Shown: piece by piece, positions 28,764 through 39,121 of the stretch | How the letters are laid out: each line of letters opens with the position of its first letter | How positions within the stretch are numbered: the first letter of the stretch is position 1 | Source: Halomonas alkalicola | GTDB lineage: Bacteria; Pseudomonadota; Gammaproteobacteria; Pseudomonadales; Halomonadaceae | Length of the DNA stretch: 64,000 bases | Direction: 5' to 3' | Assembly (NCBI RefSeq): GCF_030704205.1 | Contig: NZ_CP131913.1 | Span: 1,550,001-1,614,000, forward strand | Notes under the pieces: generated by a model | Database searches by the model: none | The model's input: the letters and a program-made list of their open reading frames with translations, nothing else | Told to the model about the DNA's origin: nothing | Made by a program: the position numbers and the translations under genes

Positions 28764-30083
28764 ATGTTCGCACCCACACTGAAAGGCCTGGCCGCCGGCG
28801 TCACCGCCGCCACCCTGTCGCTGTCCGCTCACGCCGCCGTGGAGGTCCAGTGGTGGCACGCCATGGGCGGCGAGCTCGGCGAGATTCTCGAAGGCATCAC
28901 CGAGGCGTTCAACGCCTCCCAGGATGACTACCGGGTGAACCCCAGCTACCGCGGCAACTACACCGAGACCATGACCGGCGCCATCGCCGCCTTCCGGGCC
29001 CGCCAGCAGCCGCACATCCTGCAGGTCTTCGAGGTGGGCACCGGCACCATGATGGCCGCCGAGGGGGCCATCTACCCCATCCACCAGCTGATGGAGGACC
29101 ACGGCCGCGCCTTCGATCGCGAGGCCTTCCTGCCGGCGGTGGTGGGCTACTACACCGATACCCGCGGCAACATGCTCTCCTTCCCCTTCAACTCCTCCAC
29201 GCCGATCCTTTATCTCAACCGCGACGCCTTCGAGGCCGCGGGCCTGAACGGCACGCCCGAGACCTGGGAGGAGATCGTCGAGGCCTCCCGCCAGCTGCGC
29301 GAGAGCGGCGCGGCCCGCTGCGGCTTCACCACCTCCTGGCCGAGCTGGGTGATGCTGGAGAACTTCTCCGCCATGCACGACTCGCCCCTGGGCACCCGGG
29401 AGAACGGCTTCGCCGGCCTGGACACCGAGTTCGTCTTCGACAACGACCTGGTGGCGAGCCACTGGGACAACCTCAAGGCGTGGCAGGATGAAGGCGTCTT
29501 TCGCTGGGGCGGCCCGGGGCCGGGGGATGACGCCGCGCCGATGTTCTACTCGGGAGAGTGCGCCATGTTCTTCGGCTCCTCCGCCTCTCGGGCCGGGGTG
29601 CTGGCCAACGCCGATTTCGAAGTGGGCTTCGCCATGCAGCCCTACTACGCGGAGGTGGAGGGCGCGCCCCAGAACTCCATCATCGGCGGCGCCACCCTCT
29701 GGGCGCTGCAGGGCCACAGCGACGAGGAGTACGAGGCCGTAGCCGCCTTCTTCGAGTACCTCTCCCGCCCCGAGGTGCAGGCCGACTGGCACCAGCGCAC
29801 CGGCTACCTGCCGATCACCCAGGCCGCCTGGGAGCTGAGCGAGACGCAGGGCTTCTACGCCGAGAACCCGGGCGCCGACATCTCCATTCGCCAGATGAAC
29901 CTCAACCCGCCCACCGAGAACTCCAAGGGGCTGCGCTTCGGCAACTTCGTGCAGATCCGCGACATCATCTCCGAGGAGATGGAGGCGGTGATGAGCGGCC
30001 AGAAGAACGGCGAGCAGGCCAGCGCCGACGCCGCCCGCCGCGGCAACGCCCTGCTGCGCGACTTCGAGGCCGCCAACCGCTGA
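28764..30083 (+). CDS. ugpB: sn-Glycerol-3-phosphate-binding protein
   Basis: The 439-residue protein has a Sec signal peptide cleaved after AHA, then [20 protein letters not shown], the UgpB N-terminus. Later blocks characteristic of UgpB are [62 protein letters not shown] and the hinge [12 protein letters not shown]. It delivers glycerol-3-phosphate and glycerophosphodiesters to UgpAEC as phosphorus source. AAGGAGAG precedes ATG. It heads ugpBAEC behind the PhoB-like array. Confidence 0.96.
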   Translation: MFAPTLKGLAAGVTAATLSLSAHAAVEVQWWHAMGGELGEILEGITEAFNASQDDYRVNPSYRGNYTETMTGAIAAFRARQQPHILQVFEVGTGTMMAAEGAIYPIHQLMEDHGRAFDREAFLPAVVGYYTDTRGNMLSFPFNSSTPILYLNRDAFEAAGLNGTPETWEEIVEASRQLRESGAARCGFTTSWPSWVMLENFSAMHDSPLGTRENGFAGLDTEFVFDNDLVASHWDNLKAWQDEGVFRWGGPGPGDDAAPMFYSGECAMFFGSSASRAGVLANADFEVGFAMQPYYAEVEGAPQNSIIGGATLWALQGHSDEEYEAVAAFFEYLSRPEVQADWHQRTGYLPITQAAWELSETQGFYAENPGADISIRQMNLNPPTENSKGLRFGNFVQIRDIISEEMEAVMSGQKNGEQASADAARRGNALLRDFEAANR

Positions 30084-30094
30084 GCCCTGCCTTT

Positions 30095-30120
30095 GCGCCC
30101 CCTCCCCGCGGAGGGGGCGC
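30095..30120 (+). promoter_or_regulatory. Intercistronic hairpin between ugpB and ugpA
   Basis: GCGCCCCCTC (30095-30104) pairs perfectly with 30111-30120 around CCCGCG, 11 bp after the ugpB stop. A short T-run (CTGTTT) follows. It probably attenuates or protects the ugpB message so that binding protein exceeds permease. Confidence 0.75.
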
Positions 30121-30147
30121 CTGTTTACCGTCGCTTCGAGCCTTCCG

Positions 30148-31032
30148 ATGCAGACCAAACGCATGACCTTTCCCGGGCGCTGGCTGCCCTATGCCCTGCT
30201 GGCCCCCCAGGTGATCGTGACCCTGATCTTCTTCATCTGGCCCTCGCTGCAGGCGCTATACATGTCGCTGCTGCGCGAGGACGCCTTCGGCCTCAACAGC
30301 ACTTTCGTGGGCCTGGCCAACTTCGCACGGCTCTTCGCCGACGACACCTATCTCGACTCGCTCTCGGTAACCGCGGTATTCGCCATCGGCACCACACTGC
30401 TGTCGATGTCGGCCGCCCTGCTGCTGGCGGCCACCGTCAACCGCATGCTGCGCTCGCGCAACGCCTACACCACCCTGCTGGTGTGGCCCTACGCCATCGC
30501 CCCGGCCATCGCCGGGGTGCTCTGGTGGTTCCTCTTCAACCCCTCCATCGGCATCGTGCCCTATGCGCTCGAAATGCTGGGCTACCGCTGGAACCACCGC
30601 ACCTCAGGGAGCGATGCCATGATGCTGGTAATCATCGCCGCCGCCTGGAAGCAGATCGCCTACAACTTCCTCTTCTTCCTGGCCGGGCTGCAGTCGATCC
30701 CCCAGTCGCTGATCGAGGCGGCGGCCATCGATGGCGCCGGCCCCGTGAAGCGTTTCTGGACCATCGTCTTTCCACTCCTCTCGCCCACCACCTTCTTCCT
30801 GATGGTGGTCAACGTGGTCTACGCCATGTTCGACACCTTCGGTGTGATTCACGCCACTACCCAGGGCGGCCCCTCCCAGGCGACGAATACCCTGGTCTAC
30901 AAGGTCTACGCCGACGGCTTCGTGGGGCTCAACCTGGGCAGCTCCGCCGCCCAGTCGGTGATCCTGATGGCCATCGTGGTGCTCCTCACCGTGGTGCAGT
31001 TCCGCTTCATCGAACGGCGCGTCAACTACTGA
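30148..31032 (+). CDS. ugpA: Glycerol-3-phosphate ABC permease UgpA
   Basis: A 294-residue inner-membrane permease with six helices. The EAA loop ([28 protein letters not shown]) contacts the UgpC ATPase, and [19 protein letters not shown] is characteristic of UgpA. ATG 30148 was chosen ([10 protein letters not shown]). It is the first permease of ugpBAEC, with ugpE 15 bp downstream. Confidence 0.95.
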   Translation: MQTKRMTFPGRWLPYALLAPQVIVTLIFFIWPSLQALYMSLLREDAFGLNSTFVGLANFARLFADDTYLDSLSVTAVFAIGTTLLSMSAALLLAATVNRMLRSRNAYTTLLVWPYAIAPAIAGVLWWFLFNPSIGIVPYALEMLGYRWNHRTSGSDAMMLVIIAAAWKQIAYNFLFFLAGLQSIPQSLIEAAAIDGAGPVKRFWTIVFPLLSPTTFFLMVVNVVYAMFDTFGVIHATTQGGPSQATNTLVYKVYADGFVGLNLGSSAAQSVILMAIVVLLTVVQFRFIERRVNY

Positions 31033-31047
31033 CCCGGAGGAGCCCCC

Positions 31048-31896
31048 ATGGTCGAACACCGCCCCCTGAGCCAGCTGGCCGCGCACCTGATTCTGATCGC
31101 CGGCGTGGCCCTGGTGCTATTTCCCGTCTACATCGCCCTCGTCGCCTCCACCCAGGCCCCGGGAGAGTTCCTGCGCGGCACCCTGCCTCTGATGCCCGGC
31201 GGCCACGCCCTGGAGAACTACCGCGCCATGTGGGAGAGCGGCCTGTCGCGGGCCGGGGCGCCGCCAGTGGGCCAGATGCTCTTCAACAGCCTGGTGATGG
31301 CGCTGGCGATCACCGTGGGGAAGCTTGTCATCTCGCTGCTCTCGGCCTTCGCCATCGTCTACTTCCGTTTCCCCTTCCGGCTGCTCTTCTTCTGGCTGAT
31401 CTTCGTCACCCTGATGCTGCCGGTGGAGGTGCGCATCATCCCCACCTTCCAGGTGGTGGCCGACCTCGGCATGCTCAACAGCTTCGCCGGGCTCTCCATC
31501 CCGCTGATCGCCTCGGCCACTGCCACCTTCCTGTTTCGCCAGTTCTTCATGACGGTGCCGGAAGAGCTGCTGGAGGCCGCCCGGGTGGATGGCGCCGGCC
31601 CCTTCCGGTTCTTCCGGGACATCCTGCTGCCGCTCTCCATCACCAATATCGCGGCCCTCTTCGTGATCCTGTTCATCTACGGCTGGAACCAGTACCTCTG
31701 GCCCCTGCTGATCACCACCGACAGCGACTACTACACGGTAGTGATGGGCATCCAGCGCATGACCACCGCCGCCGACGGCGACCCCCAGTGGCACCTGGTG
31801 ATGGCCGCGGTGGTGATGGCCGCCCTGCCCCCGGTGCTGGTGATCCTGTTCATGCAGCGCCTGTTCGTGAAGGTCCTCACCGAGACGGAGAAATAA
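31048..31896 (+). CDS. ugpE: Glycerol-3-phosphate ABC permease UgpE
   Basis: A 282-residue inner-membrane permease partnering UgpA. The EAA loop [29 protein letters not shown] and the C-terminal [13 protein letters not shown] segment match UgpE. A CCCGGAGGAGCC ribosome site precedes ATG 31048. Its TAA overlaps the first base of the ugpC start. Confidence 0.95.
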   Translation: MVEHRPLSQLAAHLILIAGVALVLFPVYIALVASTQAPGEFLRGTLPLMPGGHALENYRAMWESGLSRAGAPPVGQMLFNSLVMALAITVGKLVISLLSAFAIVYFRFPFRLLFFWLIFVTLMLPVEVRIIPTFQVVADLGMLNSFAGLSIPLIASATATFLFRQFFMTVPEELLEAARVDGAGPFRFFRDILLPLSITNIAALFVILFIYGWNQYLWPLLITTDSDYYTVVMGIQRMTTAADGDPQWHLVMAAVVMAALPPVLVILFMQRLFVKVLTETEK

Positions 31897-33053
31897 TGAT
31901 GGCAAGTATCAAGCTCGAGGGTCTCGAGAAGACCTATCCCGGCGGCGTGCAGGCGGTGAAGGGCGTCGACCTGGAGGTGGCCGACGGCGAGTTCGTGGTG
32001 CTGGTGGGCCCCTCGGGCTGCGGCAAGTCGACCCTGCTGCGCATGGTGGCGGGACTCGAGACCATCAGCGCCGGGGAGCTCCATATCGGCGAGCGTCGAG
32101 TCAATGAGCTGGAGCCCGCCCAGCGCGATATCGCCATGGTGTTCCAGAACTATGCGCTCTATCCCCACATGACGGTGTTCGACAACCTGGCCTACGGCCT
32201 GAAGAATCGTGGCTTCGGGCGCGACGAGATCCGTCGCCGGGTGGAGGAGGCCGCCAGGATGCTGGAGATCGAGCCCTTCCTGCCCCGCAAGCCGCGCCAG
32301 CTTTCCGGCGGCCAGCGCCAGCGGGTGGCCATGGGCCGGGCCCTGGTGCGTGAGCCCGCGGCCTTCCTCTTCGACGAACCGCTCTCCAACCTGGACGCCA
32401 AGCTGCGGGTGCAGATGCGGGTGGAGATCAAGCGGCTGCAGCGCCGCCTGAAGACCACCAGCCTCTACGTCACCCACGACCAGCTGGAGGCCATGACCCT
32501 GGGCGACCGCCTGGTGGTGCTCAACGGCGGGCGCATCGAGCAGGTGGGCACGCCCATGGAGATCTACGCCCGGCCCGCCTCGCTCTTCGTGGCCACCTTC
32601 ATCGGCTCGCCGGCCATGAACCTGCTGCCCCTGGATGCTCTGCTGAGCGACGCGGGCGCAGCGACCCATGGCGCCCTGCTGCGGGATCTGCCGCCGGGCA
32701 CCGGCATCGTCGGCATCCGTCCCGACGCGCTGCGCCTCGAGGCGCCTCACGGGCCCCATCTGACCCTCTCGGCCACCCTGGAGCTCTTCGAGGCCGCCGG
32801 CGCCGAGAGTCACCTCCATGTGCGCCTGGCCGGCAGCGACCAGACCCTGGTGATCCGCACCCCCGGTCAGCCCCCGGTGGCCGAGGGCCAGCGCCTGCAC
32901 TTCCATATGGCCCGAGACGCCCTGCACCCCTTCCATCGGGAGAGCGGGGTACGCCTCGACGAGCCGGACATGGCGGCCTCGGCGGCTTCGACCACTGGGC
33001 ACAGCTCGACTATCGAGTATCCGGAAGCAACCCGCCCGGCAGCACAGGGCTGA
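31896..33053 (+). CDS. ugpC: Glycerol-3-phosphate ABC ATPase UgpC
   Basis: A 385-residue MalK-type ATPase: Walker [11 protein letters not shown]-loop [15 protein letters not shown], signature [14 protein letters not shown], Walker [12 protein letters not shown], switch [14 protein letters not shown], then a C-terminal TOBE regulatory domain (residues ~235-360). The start is the first of two adjacent ATGs at 31896, one base into the ugpE stop (TAATG); 31899 is an equal alternative. No ugpQ phosphodiesterase follows; the next gene is convergent. Confidence 0.95.
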   Translation: MMASIKLEGLEKTYPGGVQAVKGVDLEVADGEFVVLVGPSGCGKSTLLRMVAGLETISAGELHIGERRVNELEPAQRDIAMVFQNYALYPHMTVFDNLAYGLKNRGFGRDEIRRRVEEAARMLEIEPFLPRKPRQLSGGQRQRVAMGRALVREPAAFLFDEPLSNLDAKLRVQMRVEIKRLQRRLKTTSLYVTHDQLEAMTLGDRLVVLNGGRIEQVGTPMEIYARPASLFVATFIGSPAMNLLPLDALLSDAGAATHGALLRDLPPGTGIVGIRPDALRLEAPHGPHLTLSATLELFEAAGAESHLHVRLAGSDQTLVIRTPGQPPVAEGQRLHFHMARDALHPFHRESGVRLDEPDMAASAASTTGHSSTIEYPEATRPAAQG

Positions 33054-33071
33054 CCGGGCGCCACTCCTCCC

Positions 33072-33689
33072 TCACCCCTTGGCGATCAGGAAGGCGCCGG
33101 CGGCGGCCATCAGCGAGCCGGCGGAGCGGTTGGCGCCCTTCATGGCACGCTCGGTCTGCAGGAAACGTCGTGCGCTGGAGGCCCCGTAGGCCACCAGCAT
33201 CAGCCCCGCCATCAGCCCGATAAAGGTAAGGCCGACTACCAGCCCCATGTCGGCGCCGCCCAGGGCGGTGAGGTCGATGAAGGTGGGCAGGAAGGCGATG
33301 TAGAAGAGGATCACCTTGGGGTTGGAGGCGGAGATCAGAAAGCCCTGCAGGAAGCCCTTGAGGGCGTCGCCCCGCCGCTGCTCGGGGTCCAGGGGCTCGG
33401 CGGTCACCGGGGCGGTCCACATCTTCCAGGCGAGGTAGAGCAGGTAGGCGGCGCCAAGGTAGCGGATCACCGTGAAGGCCTCGCCCCAGTTCTCGGCGAT
33501 GGCCGCCAGGCCATAGAAGGCCAGCATCAGGTAGATCAGGTCGCTCGCGGTCATCCCAAGCGCCAGAGTCAGACAGGCGCGCCCGCCGGAGGCCATGCCG
33601 CGGGCCAGCAGGGTGAAGACCCCGGGGCCCGGGGTCACGGCGAAGACGAAGATGGCCAGGAGATAGAGGAGTGCGCTTTCGGGAGACAT
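33072..33689 (-). CDS. LysE/RhtB-family amino-acid exporter
   Basis: A 205-residue protein with six predicted membrane helices. It has the family motif TPGPGVFTLLARGMASGGRACLTLALGMTASDL near residues 18-50 and GFLISASNPKVILFYIAFLPTFID in the middle. LysE/RhtB proteins export amino acids such as lysine, threonine or homoserine lactone; the substrate cannot be fixed. It is a monocistronic-looking gene convergent with ugpC and 39 bp downstream of the SpoIIAA-like gene. Confidence 0.93.
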   Translation of the reverse strand: MSPESALLYLLAIFVFAVTPGPGVFTLLARGMASGGRACLTLALGMTASDLIYLMLAFYGLAAIAENWGEAFTVIRYLGAAYLLYLAWKMWTAPVTAEPLDPEQRRGDALKGFLQGFLISASNPKVILFYIAFLPTFIDLTALGGADMGLVVGLTFIGLMAGLMLVAYGASSARRFLQTERAMKGANRSAGSLMAAAGAFLIAKG

Positions 33690-33728
33690 GGCGTCCTGCC
33701 GGTGTGGTGAACCAAGCCATCTACGCTA

Positions 33729-34148
33729 TCACGCGCCGTGGTAGCCGTCCTCCTCCGGATTTTCGTGGGCGCCCGGGGGCAGCTCGGCGGCCCAGGCCAT
33801 GGCGGCGGCGTGCTCGTGGCTTGCGAAGGTGCGGATCTCCACCGCCTTGAAGAGCCGCTCCTCCAGGTCGGCCACCAGCTGGATCCAGGCCTGGTCGGTG
33901 ACCACGGCGGCGCGGTGGTAGTGCTCGAGGTCGCCGAGCTGGGTCAGGCCGTAGCCGACGTCCTTGAGCAGGGCGGTCAGGGTCATCAGGCGCAGGTCGT
34001 CGATCTCGACCACCAGGCTGATCAGGGGATGATTGCGCTTGGCGACCTCGATGGCGTCGATGGCGCGCTGCAGTTCGCTGCCGGTCACGATGCCCCCTGC
34101 CTTCATCGCCACGACATGCTCTGCCGGATGGGAGATCAGGTCCAACAT
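33729..34148 (-). CDS. SpoIIAA-like/STAS-fold protein
   Basis: A 139-residue cytoplasmic protein beginning MLDLISHPAEHVVAMKAGGIVTGSELQRAIDAIE. The beta-alpha arrangement and the central VVEIDDLRLMTLTALLKDVGYGL plus RAAVVTDQAWIQ pattern match the SpoIIAA-like superfamily (PF11964) seen in many proteobacteria, whose function is unknown. The start is fixed by AGGAGTACGCCC before ATG complementary to 34146-34148. It is divergent from the glycosyltransferase at 34306. Confidence 0.82.
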   Translation of the reverse strand: MLDLISHPAEHVVAMKAGGIVTGSELQRAIDAIEVAKRNHPLISLVVEIDDLRLMTLTALLKDVGYGLTQLGDLEHYHRAAVVTDQAWIQLVADLEERLFKAVEIRTFASHEHAAAMAWAAELPPGAHENPEEDGYHGA

Positions 34149-34305
34149 GGGCGTACTCCTTGGGTAAGAGAGAGGCAATGCACCTCGGCCACTTTCAGCA
34201 TAGCGCGCGAGGACAACCCTGCCGGCGAGCCCGGGGCCCGTGATCACACAAACGTCACGGTCGCAGACCACCATGGGCGAGATACCCACAGGAGGGTCGC
34301 CCGGT

Positions 34306-35652
34306 ATGCCAAGGCGCGCACGCAAGCCGCTCAGCGAAGCGGAGGTGGAATACCTGATTCGGCTGGCCGGGGGCAATGCGCTGGCCCAGCGGATCCAGGC
34401 CGAGCAGCGGGCGCGACTGTCGCCAGCCGCAGCGGCGCTCCAGGCGGCCACCGGCGCTGCCGAGGCCCGTCCGGGCGCCTTGAGGGTCCTGATGCTCTCG
34501 GACGTCTACTTTCCGCGCATCAACGGCGTCTCCACCTCCATCGCCAGCTTCCGCGGTGCGCTCCAGCGCCAGGGCCATTCGGTCACCCTGGTCTGCCCTG
34601 ACTACCCGGTGGGCCAGGTGGACGAGCCGGGAGTGATACGGGTCTCCTCCCGGGGCGTCCCCGGGGACCCGGAGGACCGCATGATGCGCTACCGGGAGCT
34701 CCTTGCCCTGGCCGCGCCGCTCGCCGAGCCGGCCTTCGACCTGATCCATGTGCATACGCCCTTCGTGGCCCACTATGCCGGCATCGGGCTGGGGCGACGC
34801 CTGGGCATTCCGGTGGTGGCCACCTACCACACCCTCTTCGAGGAGTACCTGCACCACTACGTGCGCTGGCTGCCACGCCGCTGGCTGCGCTTCGCCGCGC
34901 GTCGCCTCTCGGTGAACCAGTGCCACCGGCTCGATGCCCTGATCGTACCGTCACGGGCCATGCAGTCGGCGCTGACCCGCTACGGGGTGACCACCCCCAT
35001 GGCGGTGATTCCCACCGGGCTGGCCCTGGAGGCCTTCACCCACCCCCATGAGGAGAGCGACTTCCGCGCCCGCTATGGCCTCCCGCACCGGGCACGGCTG
35101 CTGCTCTTCGTGGGGCGCGCCGCCCATGAGAAGAACATCGGCTTCCTGATCGAGATGCTGCCTCTGGTACTCGCCAGGCACCCCGATACCCGCCTGATCA
35201 TCACCGGCGAGGGCCCCGCCCAGGACGCGCTGGCTCGCCTGGCCCGGGATGCCGGGGTGGGGGCCGCCGTGCTGTTCCTCGGCTACCTGGACCGCGACGG
35301 CCCCCTCCAGGCCGCCTACCGCGCCGCGGACCTGTTCGTCTTCGCCTCGCGCACCGAGACCCGGGGGCTGGTGCTGCTGGAGTCCATGGCGCTGGGCACC
35401 CCGGTGGTCTCGACCGCGGTGATGGGCACCCGTGACGTGCTCACCGAGGGCGAAGGCTGCCTGATCGCCGAGGAGACCCACGACGACTTCGCCGCCAAGG
35501 TGAACCGGGTGCTGGAGGACGACGACCTGCGTCGGGCCCTCGTCCAGCGAGGCCGCGCCTATGCAGCAGGCTGGCACGAGGATGCCAAGGCCGCCGAGCT
35601 GGCCGAGCTCTACCGTCGCGTCACCGCCCCTTCCGCCCTGGCGGCGCGGTAA
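34306..35652 (+). CDS. GT4-family glycosyltransferase
   Basis: A 448-residue GT-B enzyme. The N-terminal domain begins RVLMLSDVYFPRINGVSTSIASFRGAL (acceptor side), and the C-terminal nucleotide-sugar domain has FVGRAAHEKNIGFLIE, and EX7E-type FASRTETRGLVLLESMALGTPVVST. GT4 enzymes with this opening include glycolipid hexosyl- and mannosyltransferases; donor and acceptor are not decidable. ATG 34306 (MPRRARKPLS) follows an AGGAGG site at about 10 bases; earlier in-frame ATGs at 34240 and 34273 are possible. No other cell-surface sugar gene is nearby. Confidence 0.88.
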   Translation: MPRRARKPLSEAEVEYLIRLAGGNALAQRIQAEQRARLSPAAAALQAATGAAEARPGALRVLMLSDVYFPRINGVSTSIASFRGALQRQGHSVTLVCPDYPVGQVDEPGVIRVSSRGVPGDPEDRMMRYRELLALAAPLAEPAFDLIHVHTPFVAHYAGIGLGRRLGIPVVATYHTLFEEYLHHYVRWLPRRWLRFAARRLSVNQCHRLDALIVPSRAMQSALTRYGVTTPMAVIPTGLALEAFTHPHEESDFRARYGLPHRARLLLFVGRAAHEKNIGFLIEMLPLVLARHPDTRLIITGEGPAQDALARLARDAGVGAAVLFLGYLDRDGPLQAAYRAADLFVFASRTETRGLVLLESMALGTPVVSTAVMGTRDVLTEGEGCLIAEETHDDFAAKVNRVLEDDDLRRALVQRGRAYAAGWHEDAKAAELAELYRRVTAPSALAAR

Positions 35653-35680
35653 CCGCGGCGACATTGCTTTGCCGCGCCGT

Positions 35681-36913
35681 TCAGCCGGCGCTGGCAGCCA
35701 GGCCGTCGCTGCGCACGCAGCGCAGCAGGCAGAAGACGGCCAGGGCGCCGGTCACCGTGGGCAGCAGGAAGCCCACCGCGTAGCTGTCGGTGAGCCACAC
35801 GATCAGGCTGAACAGCGCCGGTCCCACCAGCACCCCCATGTAGGTAAGCACCAGCACGGCGGCGGTGGCCTCGCCCACCTCGCCGGGCTCGCAGCGCCGC
35901 GCCACCTCCCCCAGGTAGACTCCGTTCCAGCCTACCGCCGTGCCGCCGGCCAGCACCATCAGGGTCAGGGTCACCCAGGTCGGCACCGCGGTGCCCAGCA
36001 CCGCCAGCAGGAAGAAGATCACCGCGATGACCCCGGCCAGGCCGAACAGCACCGGCAGGCTGCCCCCCAGGCGGTCGGCCAGCGCGCCCCAGACCAGGCG
36101 CCCGGTGACACCGGCCACGTGCACCAGGGAGACCACGGCCCCGGCCAGCACCAGGCTCAGCAGCAGCTCCTCGACCATGTAGGCCACCGCGAAGCTGAGC
36201 AGCGAGAGCTGGGCGGCGGAGAGGCAGAAGCCGGTGGCCCCCAGCCAGCGCATGGCGCGGTAGCGGCGCAGCACGCCGAGGCTGCCGGCGCCCTGCATGC
36301 GCACGCTGGCGTCCCGGCTGGCGTCCCAGCGCTCGCGACGCGGCTGCAGCACCGCCAGGGTGGCCAGGCACGCCACCCCCACCGCCAGGAAGGCAGCCTG
36401 CCAGTTCCAGATGGCCGCCAGGGGCGGCGCCATCAGACCCGCCAGCACGCCCCCAAGGGGCACGCCGGTCTGCTTGATGGAGTAGACGAGGTTGCGCCGC
36501 TCGGGCGGGGTAAAGCGGGAGAGCAGCTCGGCGGCCGCGGGGCTGGTGACCCCGTAGGCGAGCCCCAGCAGCAGGGTGGTGGCCAGCAGCGCCAGGGGCG
36601 TGCCGATCAGCGCCATGAGGCAGCCCCCCATCACCAGCGCCATGGCCAGCTGGCTGGCCCGGCAGCCCCCCAGGCGCCTGGCCAGCACCGCCGACTGCAG
36701 CGAGGCGAGCATCGCCACCCCGTAGAGCAGGCTGACCTGCAGCCCCACCCAGCCCGTCGGCACGCCGAAGGCCGCCGCCATCTGGGGCGCCAGGGTCGGC
36801 ACCAGCAGCATGCCCCCGCTGCACAGCACCTGGACCCAGGTAGTGGCGGCCAGCACCCACCACCCCTCGCGGCGGGAGGGGGCAGGCAGTGCCGCAGAGG
36901 ATGGCTCGGACAT
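35681..36913 (-). CDS. Major facilitator superfamily transporter
   Basis: A 410-residue protein with about twelve transmembrane segments. It shows the MFS loop 2-3 region (YGVAMLASLQSAVLARRLGGCRASQLAMA) and a symmetric counterpart in the second half (GRLVWGALADRLGG). FTPPERRNLVYSIKQTGVPLGG resembles cyanate/nitrate and drug MFS members. The substrate is unknown. It converges with the glycosyltransferase with a 28-bp gap and stands alone. Confidence 0.9.
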   Translation of the reverse strand: MSEPSSAALPAPSRREGWWVLAATTWVQVLCSGGMLLVPTLAPQMAAAFGVPTGWVGLQVSLLYGVAMLASLQSAVLARRLGGCRASQLAMALVMGGCLMALIGTPLALLATTLLLGLAYGVTSPAAAELLSRFTPPERRNLVYSIKQTGVPLGGVLAGLMAPPLAAIWNWQAAFLAVGVACLATLAVLQPRRERWDASRDASVRMQGAGSLGVLRRYRAMRWLGATGFCLSAAQLSLLSFAVAYMVEELLLSLVLAGAVVSLVHVAGVTGRLVWGALADRLGGSLPVLFGLAGVIAVIFFLLAVLGTAVPTWVTLTLMVLAGGTAVGWNGVYLGEVARRCEPGEVGEATAAVLVLTYMGVLVGPALFSLIVWLTDSYAVGFLLPTVTGALAVFCLLRCVRSDGLAASAG

Positions 36914-37010
36914 GGGGGGCTCCGGTCGAGGACAGAACCGTTAGCCTACACACAATTTTGCCATCGCCGCCAACGCCAATGGCGAAGCCTGCGTTCGTCG
37001 AAGGCTCACG

Positions 37011-37685
37011 TCACCAGGGCAGCGGCTCGCCGTTGCTGTGCCAGAAGGTGCCGGTGGTCGCGAGGCTCAGGGCCGCGATGCGCTCGGCGATGCCGGCGGC
37101 GGCCTCCTCCGGGGTGATCAGCCCGCCGAAGTTGACCATGCGGGTCTGCACATAGCCCGGGTGGAGCTGGACCACGGCGATGCCGCGGGGGGCGAGGTCC
37201 ATGGCCAGGGACTTGCCGAAGGCGTTGAGCGCCGCCTTGGAGGCGCGGTAGCCGTAGCGCCCGCCGGAGTCGTTGTCGGCGATGGAGCCCATGCGGCTGG
37301 TGATGTTGGCCACCTTGCTGCCCTCCCCCAGGCAGCCGAGCAGCGCCTCGGTGACGCGCAGCGGCGCATAGGCGTTGACCTCCATCTGGGTACGGATGGA
37401 GTCGAAGTCGATCTCGCCCAGGCGCTCGTCGCGGAGCAGGCCGGCGTTGTTGATCAGCACCTCGAGGCGCTGCCCCTCCAGCTCCACGGCGAGCCGGGCG
37501 ACATCCTCGTCGCGGGTCACATCGATGCCCTCGATCACCCGTGTGGCCACCAGGCGCAGCTCGGCGGTGTCATCGCCGCTGCCGCGACAGGCGCCGATCA
37601 CCTCCCAGCCCGCAGCGTGGTAGTGGCGGGCCAGGGCGAGGCCTACGCCGCGGTTGGCGCCGGTGATCAGTACGGTGGAAGCCAT
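37011..37685 (-). CDS. Short-chain dehydrogenase/reductase
   Basis: A 224-residue classical SDR: cofactor motif TGANRGVGLAL at 7-17, NNAGLL near 79, catalytic serine in ITSRMGS, and YRASKAALN with catalytic Tyr and Lys near 147-151. The C-terminus FWHSNGEPLPW resembles the substrate end of C-factor/CsgA-like SDRs. Substrate unknown. It is divergent from the cation exporter at 37857. Confidence 0.93.
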   Translation of the reverse strand: MASTVLITGANRGVGLALARHYHAAGWEVIGACRGSGDDTAELRLVATRVIEGIDVTRDEDVARLAVELEGQRLEVLINNAGLLRDERLGEIDFDSIRTQMEVNAYAPLRVTEALLGCLGEGSKVANITSRMGSIADNDSGGRYGYRASKAALNAFGKSLAMDLAPRGIAVVQLHPGYVQTRMVNFGGLITPEEAAAGIAERIAALSLATTGTFWHSNGEPLPW

Positions 37686-37856
37686 GCGATCTCCTGTTCG
37701 GGAAGGTACCTGCCAAGACAGTGCCCCAGGGGGGAGGCGACATCAACCCGACAGCGTTGCGTGAAAGTGGACCCTTTCGGTACTATTTTGCATTGCAGCG
37801 GCTCCGCCGGGGCCGCTGCCCTAGCCCATCGACCACGCCGCCCGAGGCCTGGCACC

Positions 37857-39035
37857 ATGTCGAGCACCGAACACAGCCCCGCCCTTCATAAGGCCCGCGA
37901 CGCCCGCCGCGTCACCCTGCTGGCCATCTGGGTCGATGCCATCATCGGCCTGGTCAAGCTGGTGACCGGGCTGATCGTCGGCTCCGCGGCCCTGGTGGCC
38001 GACGGCATCCACTCCTTCTCCGACCTGGTCACCGACGGCTTCGTGCTGGCGGCCACCCACTACGGCAGCCAGGATCCGGACCACGACCACCCCTACGGCC
38101 ACGGTCGCATCGAGACCCTGGCCACCCTCTTCCTGGGCAGCGTGCTGATCTTCGTGGCCGGCGCCATCGCCTGGTCGAGCATTGAGCGCCTGGTGGCCGG
38201 CGCCGAGATCCCGCCGCCGGGCCTCTGGGCGATGCTGATCGCGCTGCTGGCGCTGCTGGCCAAGGAGGCGCTCTTCCGCCTCACCATGCGGGTGGCGCGC
38301 CGCCTGCGCTCGAAGCTGCTGGAGGCCAACGCCTGGCACTCGCGCTCCGACGTGCTCTCCACCGGCGTGGTGCTGGTGGGCCTGGTGGGCACCCAGCTGG
38401 GCCACGGCTGGCTCGACACCATCGCCGCCGTGATCGTCGGCCTGCTGGTGGGCAAGGTGGGCTGGGACCTGCTGTGGGAGTCGGGCCGCGAGCTGGTGGA
38501 CACCGCCCTGCCGGTTCCCCAGCAGGAGGCGATGCGCGAGGTGGCGCTCTCCGTGCCCGGGGTGACGGGGGTCCACGACCTGCGCACCCGCCAGTCGGCC
38601 GGGCACACCATGCTGGACCTCCACGTGGTGGTCTCGCCGCGCATCAGCGTCTCCGAGGGCCACGAGATCGGCAACGAGGTGAGCCGCCGCCTGCGCCAGG
38701 CGTTTCCGGCGCTCACCGACCTGACCTTCCACATCGACCCCGAGGACGACGCCGGCGAGGGCGACCCCAGCCGCCTGCCGGGCCTGCCGCTGCGCCCTGC
38801 GGTGGAGGCGGCGCTGACCGAGCGCTGGGCCGGGCTTCCCGAGTGGCCCTGGATCCTCGACCTGGAGCTGCACTACCTGGAGGGAGCGGTGACCGTGGTG
38901 GCCTGCCTCGACGAGCACTCGCCGCTGGAGAGTGCCGCGACGGCCCGGCGGCTGGCGCGCGCCGCCGACGACCTCGAGTGGTTCGCCCAGGTGGAGATCC
39001 GCCGCCTGGCCGCCCTCCCCTCGCCGACCCGCTGA
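37857..39035 (+). CDS. Cation diffusion facilitator (metal exporter)
   Basis: A 392-residue protein with six membrane helices and a cytoplasmic domain. The metal site is formed by the paired motifs DGIHSFSDLVTD (HxxxD in helix 2) and NAWHSRSDVLST (HxxxD in helix 5), with the histidine-rich loop DPDHDHPYGHG. The ferredoxin-like cytoplasmic domain at ~210-295 (DLRTRQSAGHTMLDLHVVV) supports the FieF-like branch, exporting Zn, Fe or Mn by proton exchange. An additional C-terminal ~90 residues follow the usual end. ATG 37857. Confidence 0.92.
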   Translation: MSSTEHSPALHKARDARRVTLLAIWVDAIIGLVKLVTGLIVGSAALVADGIHSFSDLVTDGFVLAATHYGSQDPDHDHPYGHGRIETLATLFLGSVLIFVAGAIAWSSIERLVAGAEIPPPGLWAMLIALLALLAKEALFRLTMRVARRLRSKLLEANAWHSRSDVLSTGVVLVGLVGTQLGHGWLDTIAAVIVGLLVGKVGWDLLWESGRELVDTALPVPQQEAMREVALSVPGVTGVHDLRTRQSAGHTMLDLHVVVSPRISVSEGHEIGNEVSRRLRQAFPALTDLTFHIDPEDDAGEGDPSRLPGLPLRPAVEAALTERWAGLPEWPWILDLELHYLEGAVTVVACLDEHSPLESAATARRLARAADDLEWFAQVEIRRLAALPSPTR

Positions 39036-39121
39036 GCCCAGGCCCCATGGGTGACATCGCCGCCCCGGGCGGCGACAATGGCCGCCCCTTTCTCCACGAC
39101 CCTGGCGGCGACCTGACCGGC

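Noticed and set aside
30093..31895. Long open frame in which ugpC appears as the end of a 986-residue protein
   Set aside because: The upstream part is an out-of-frame shadow of ugpA and ugpE; ugpC starts at 31896 with a conserved N-terminus.
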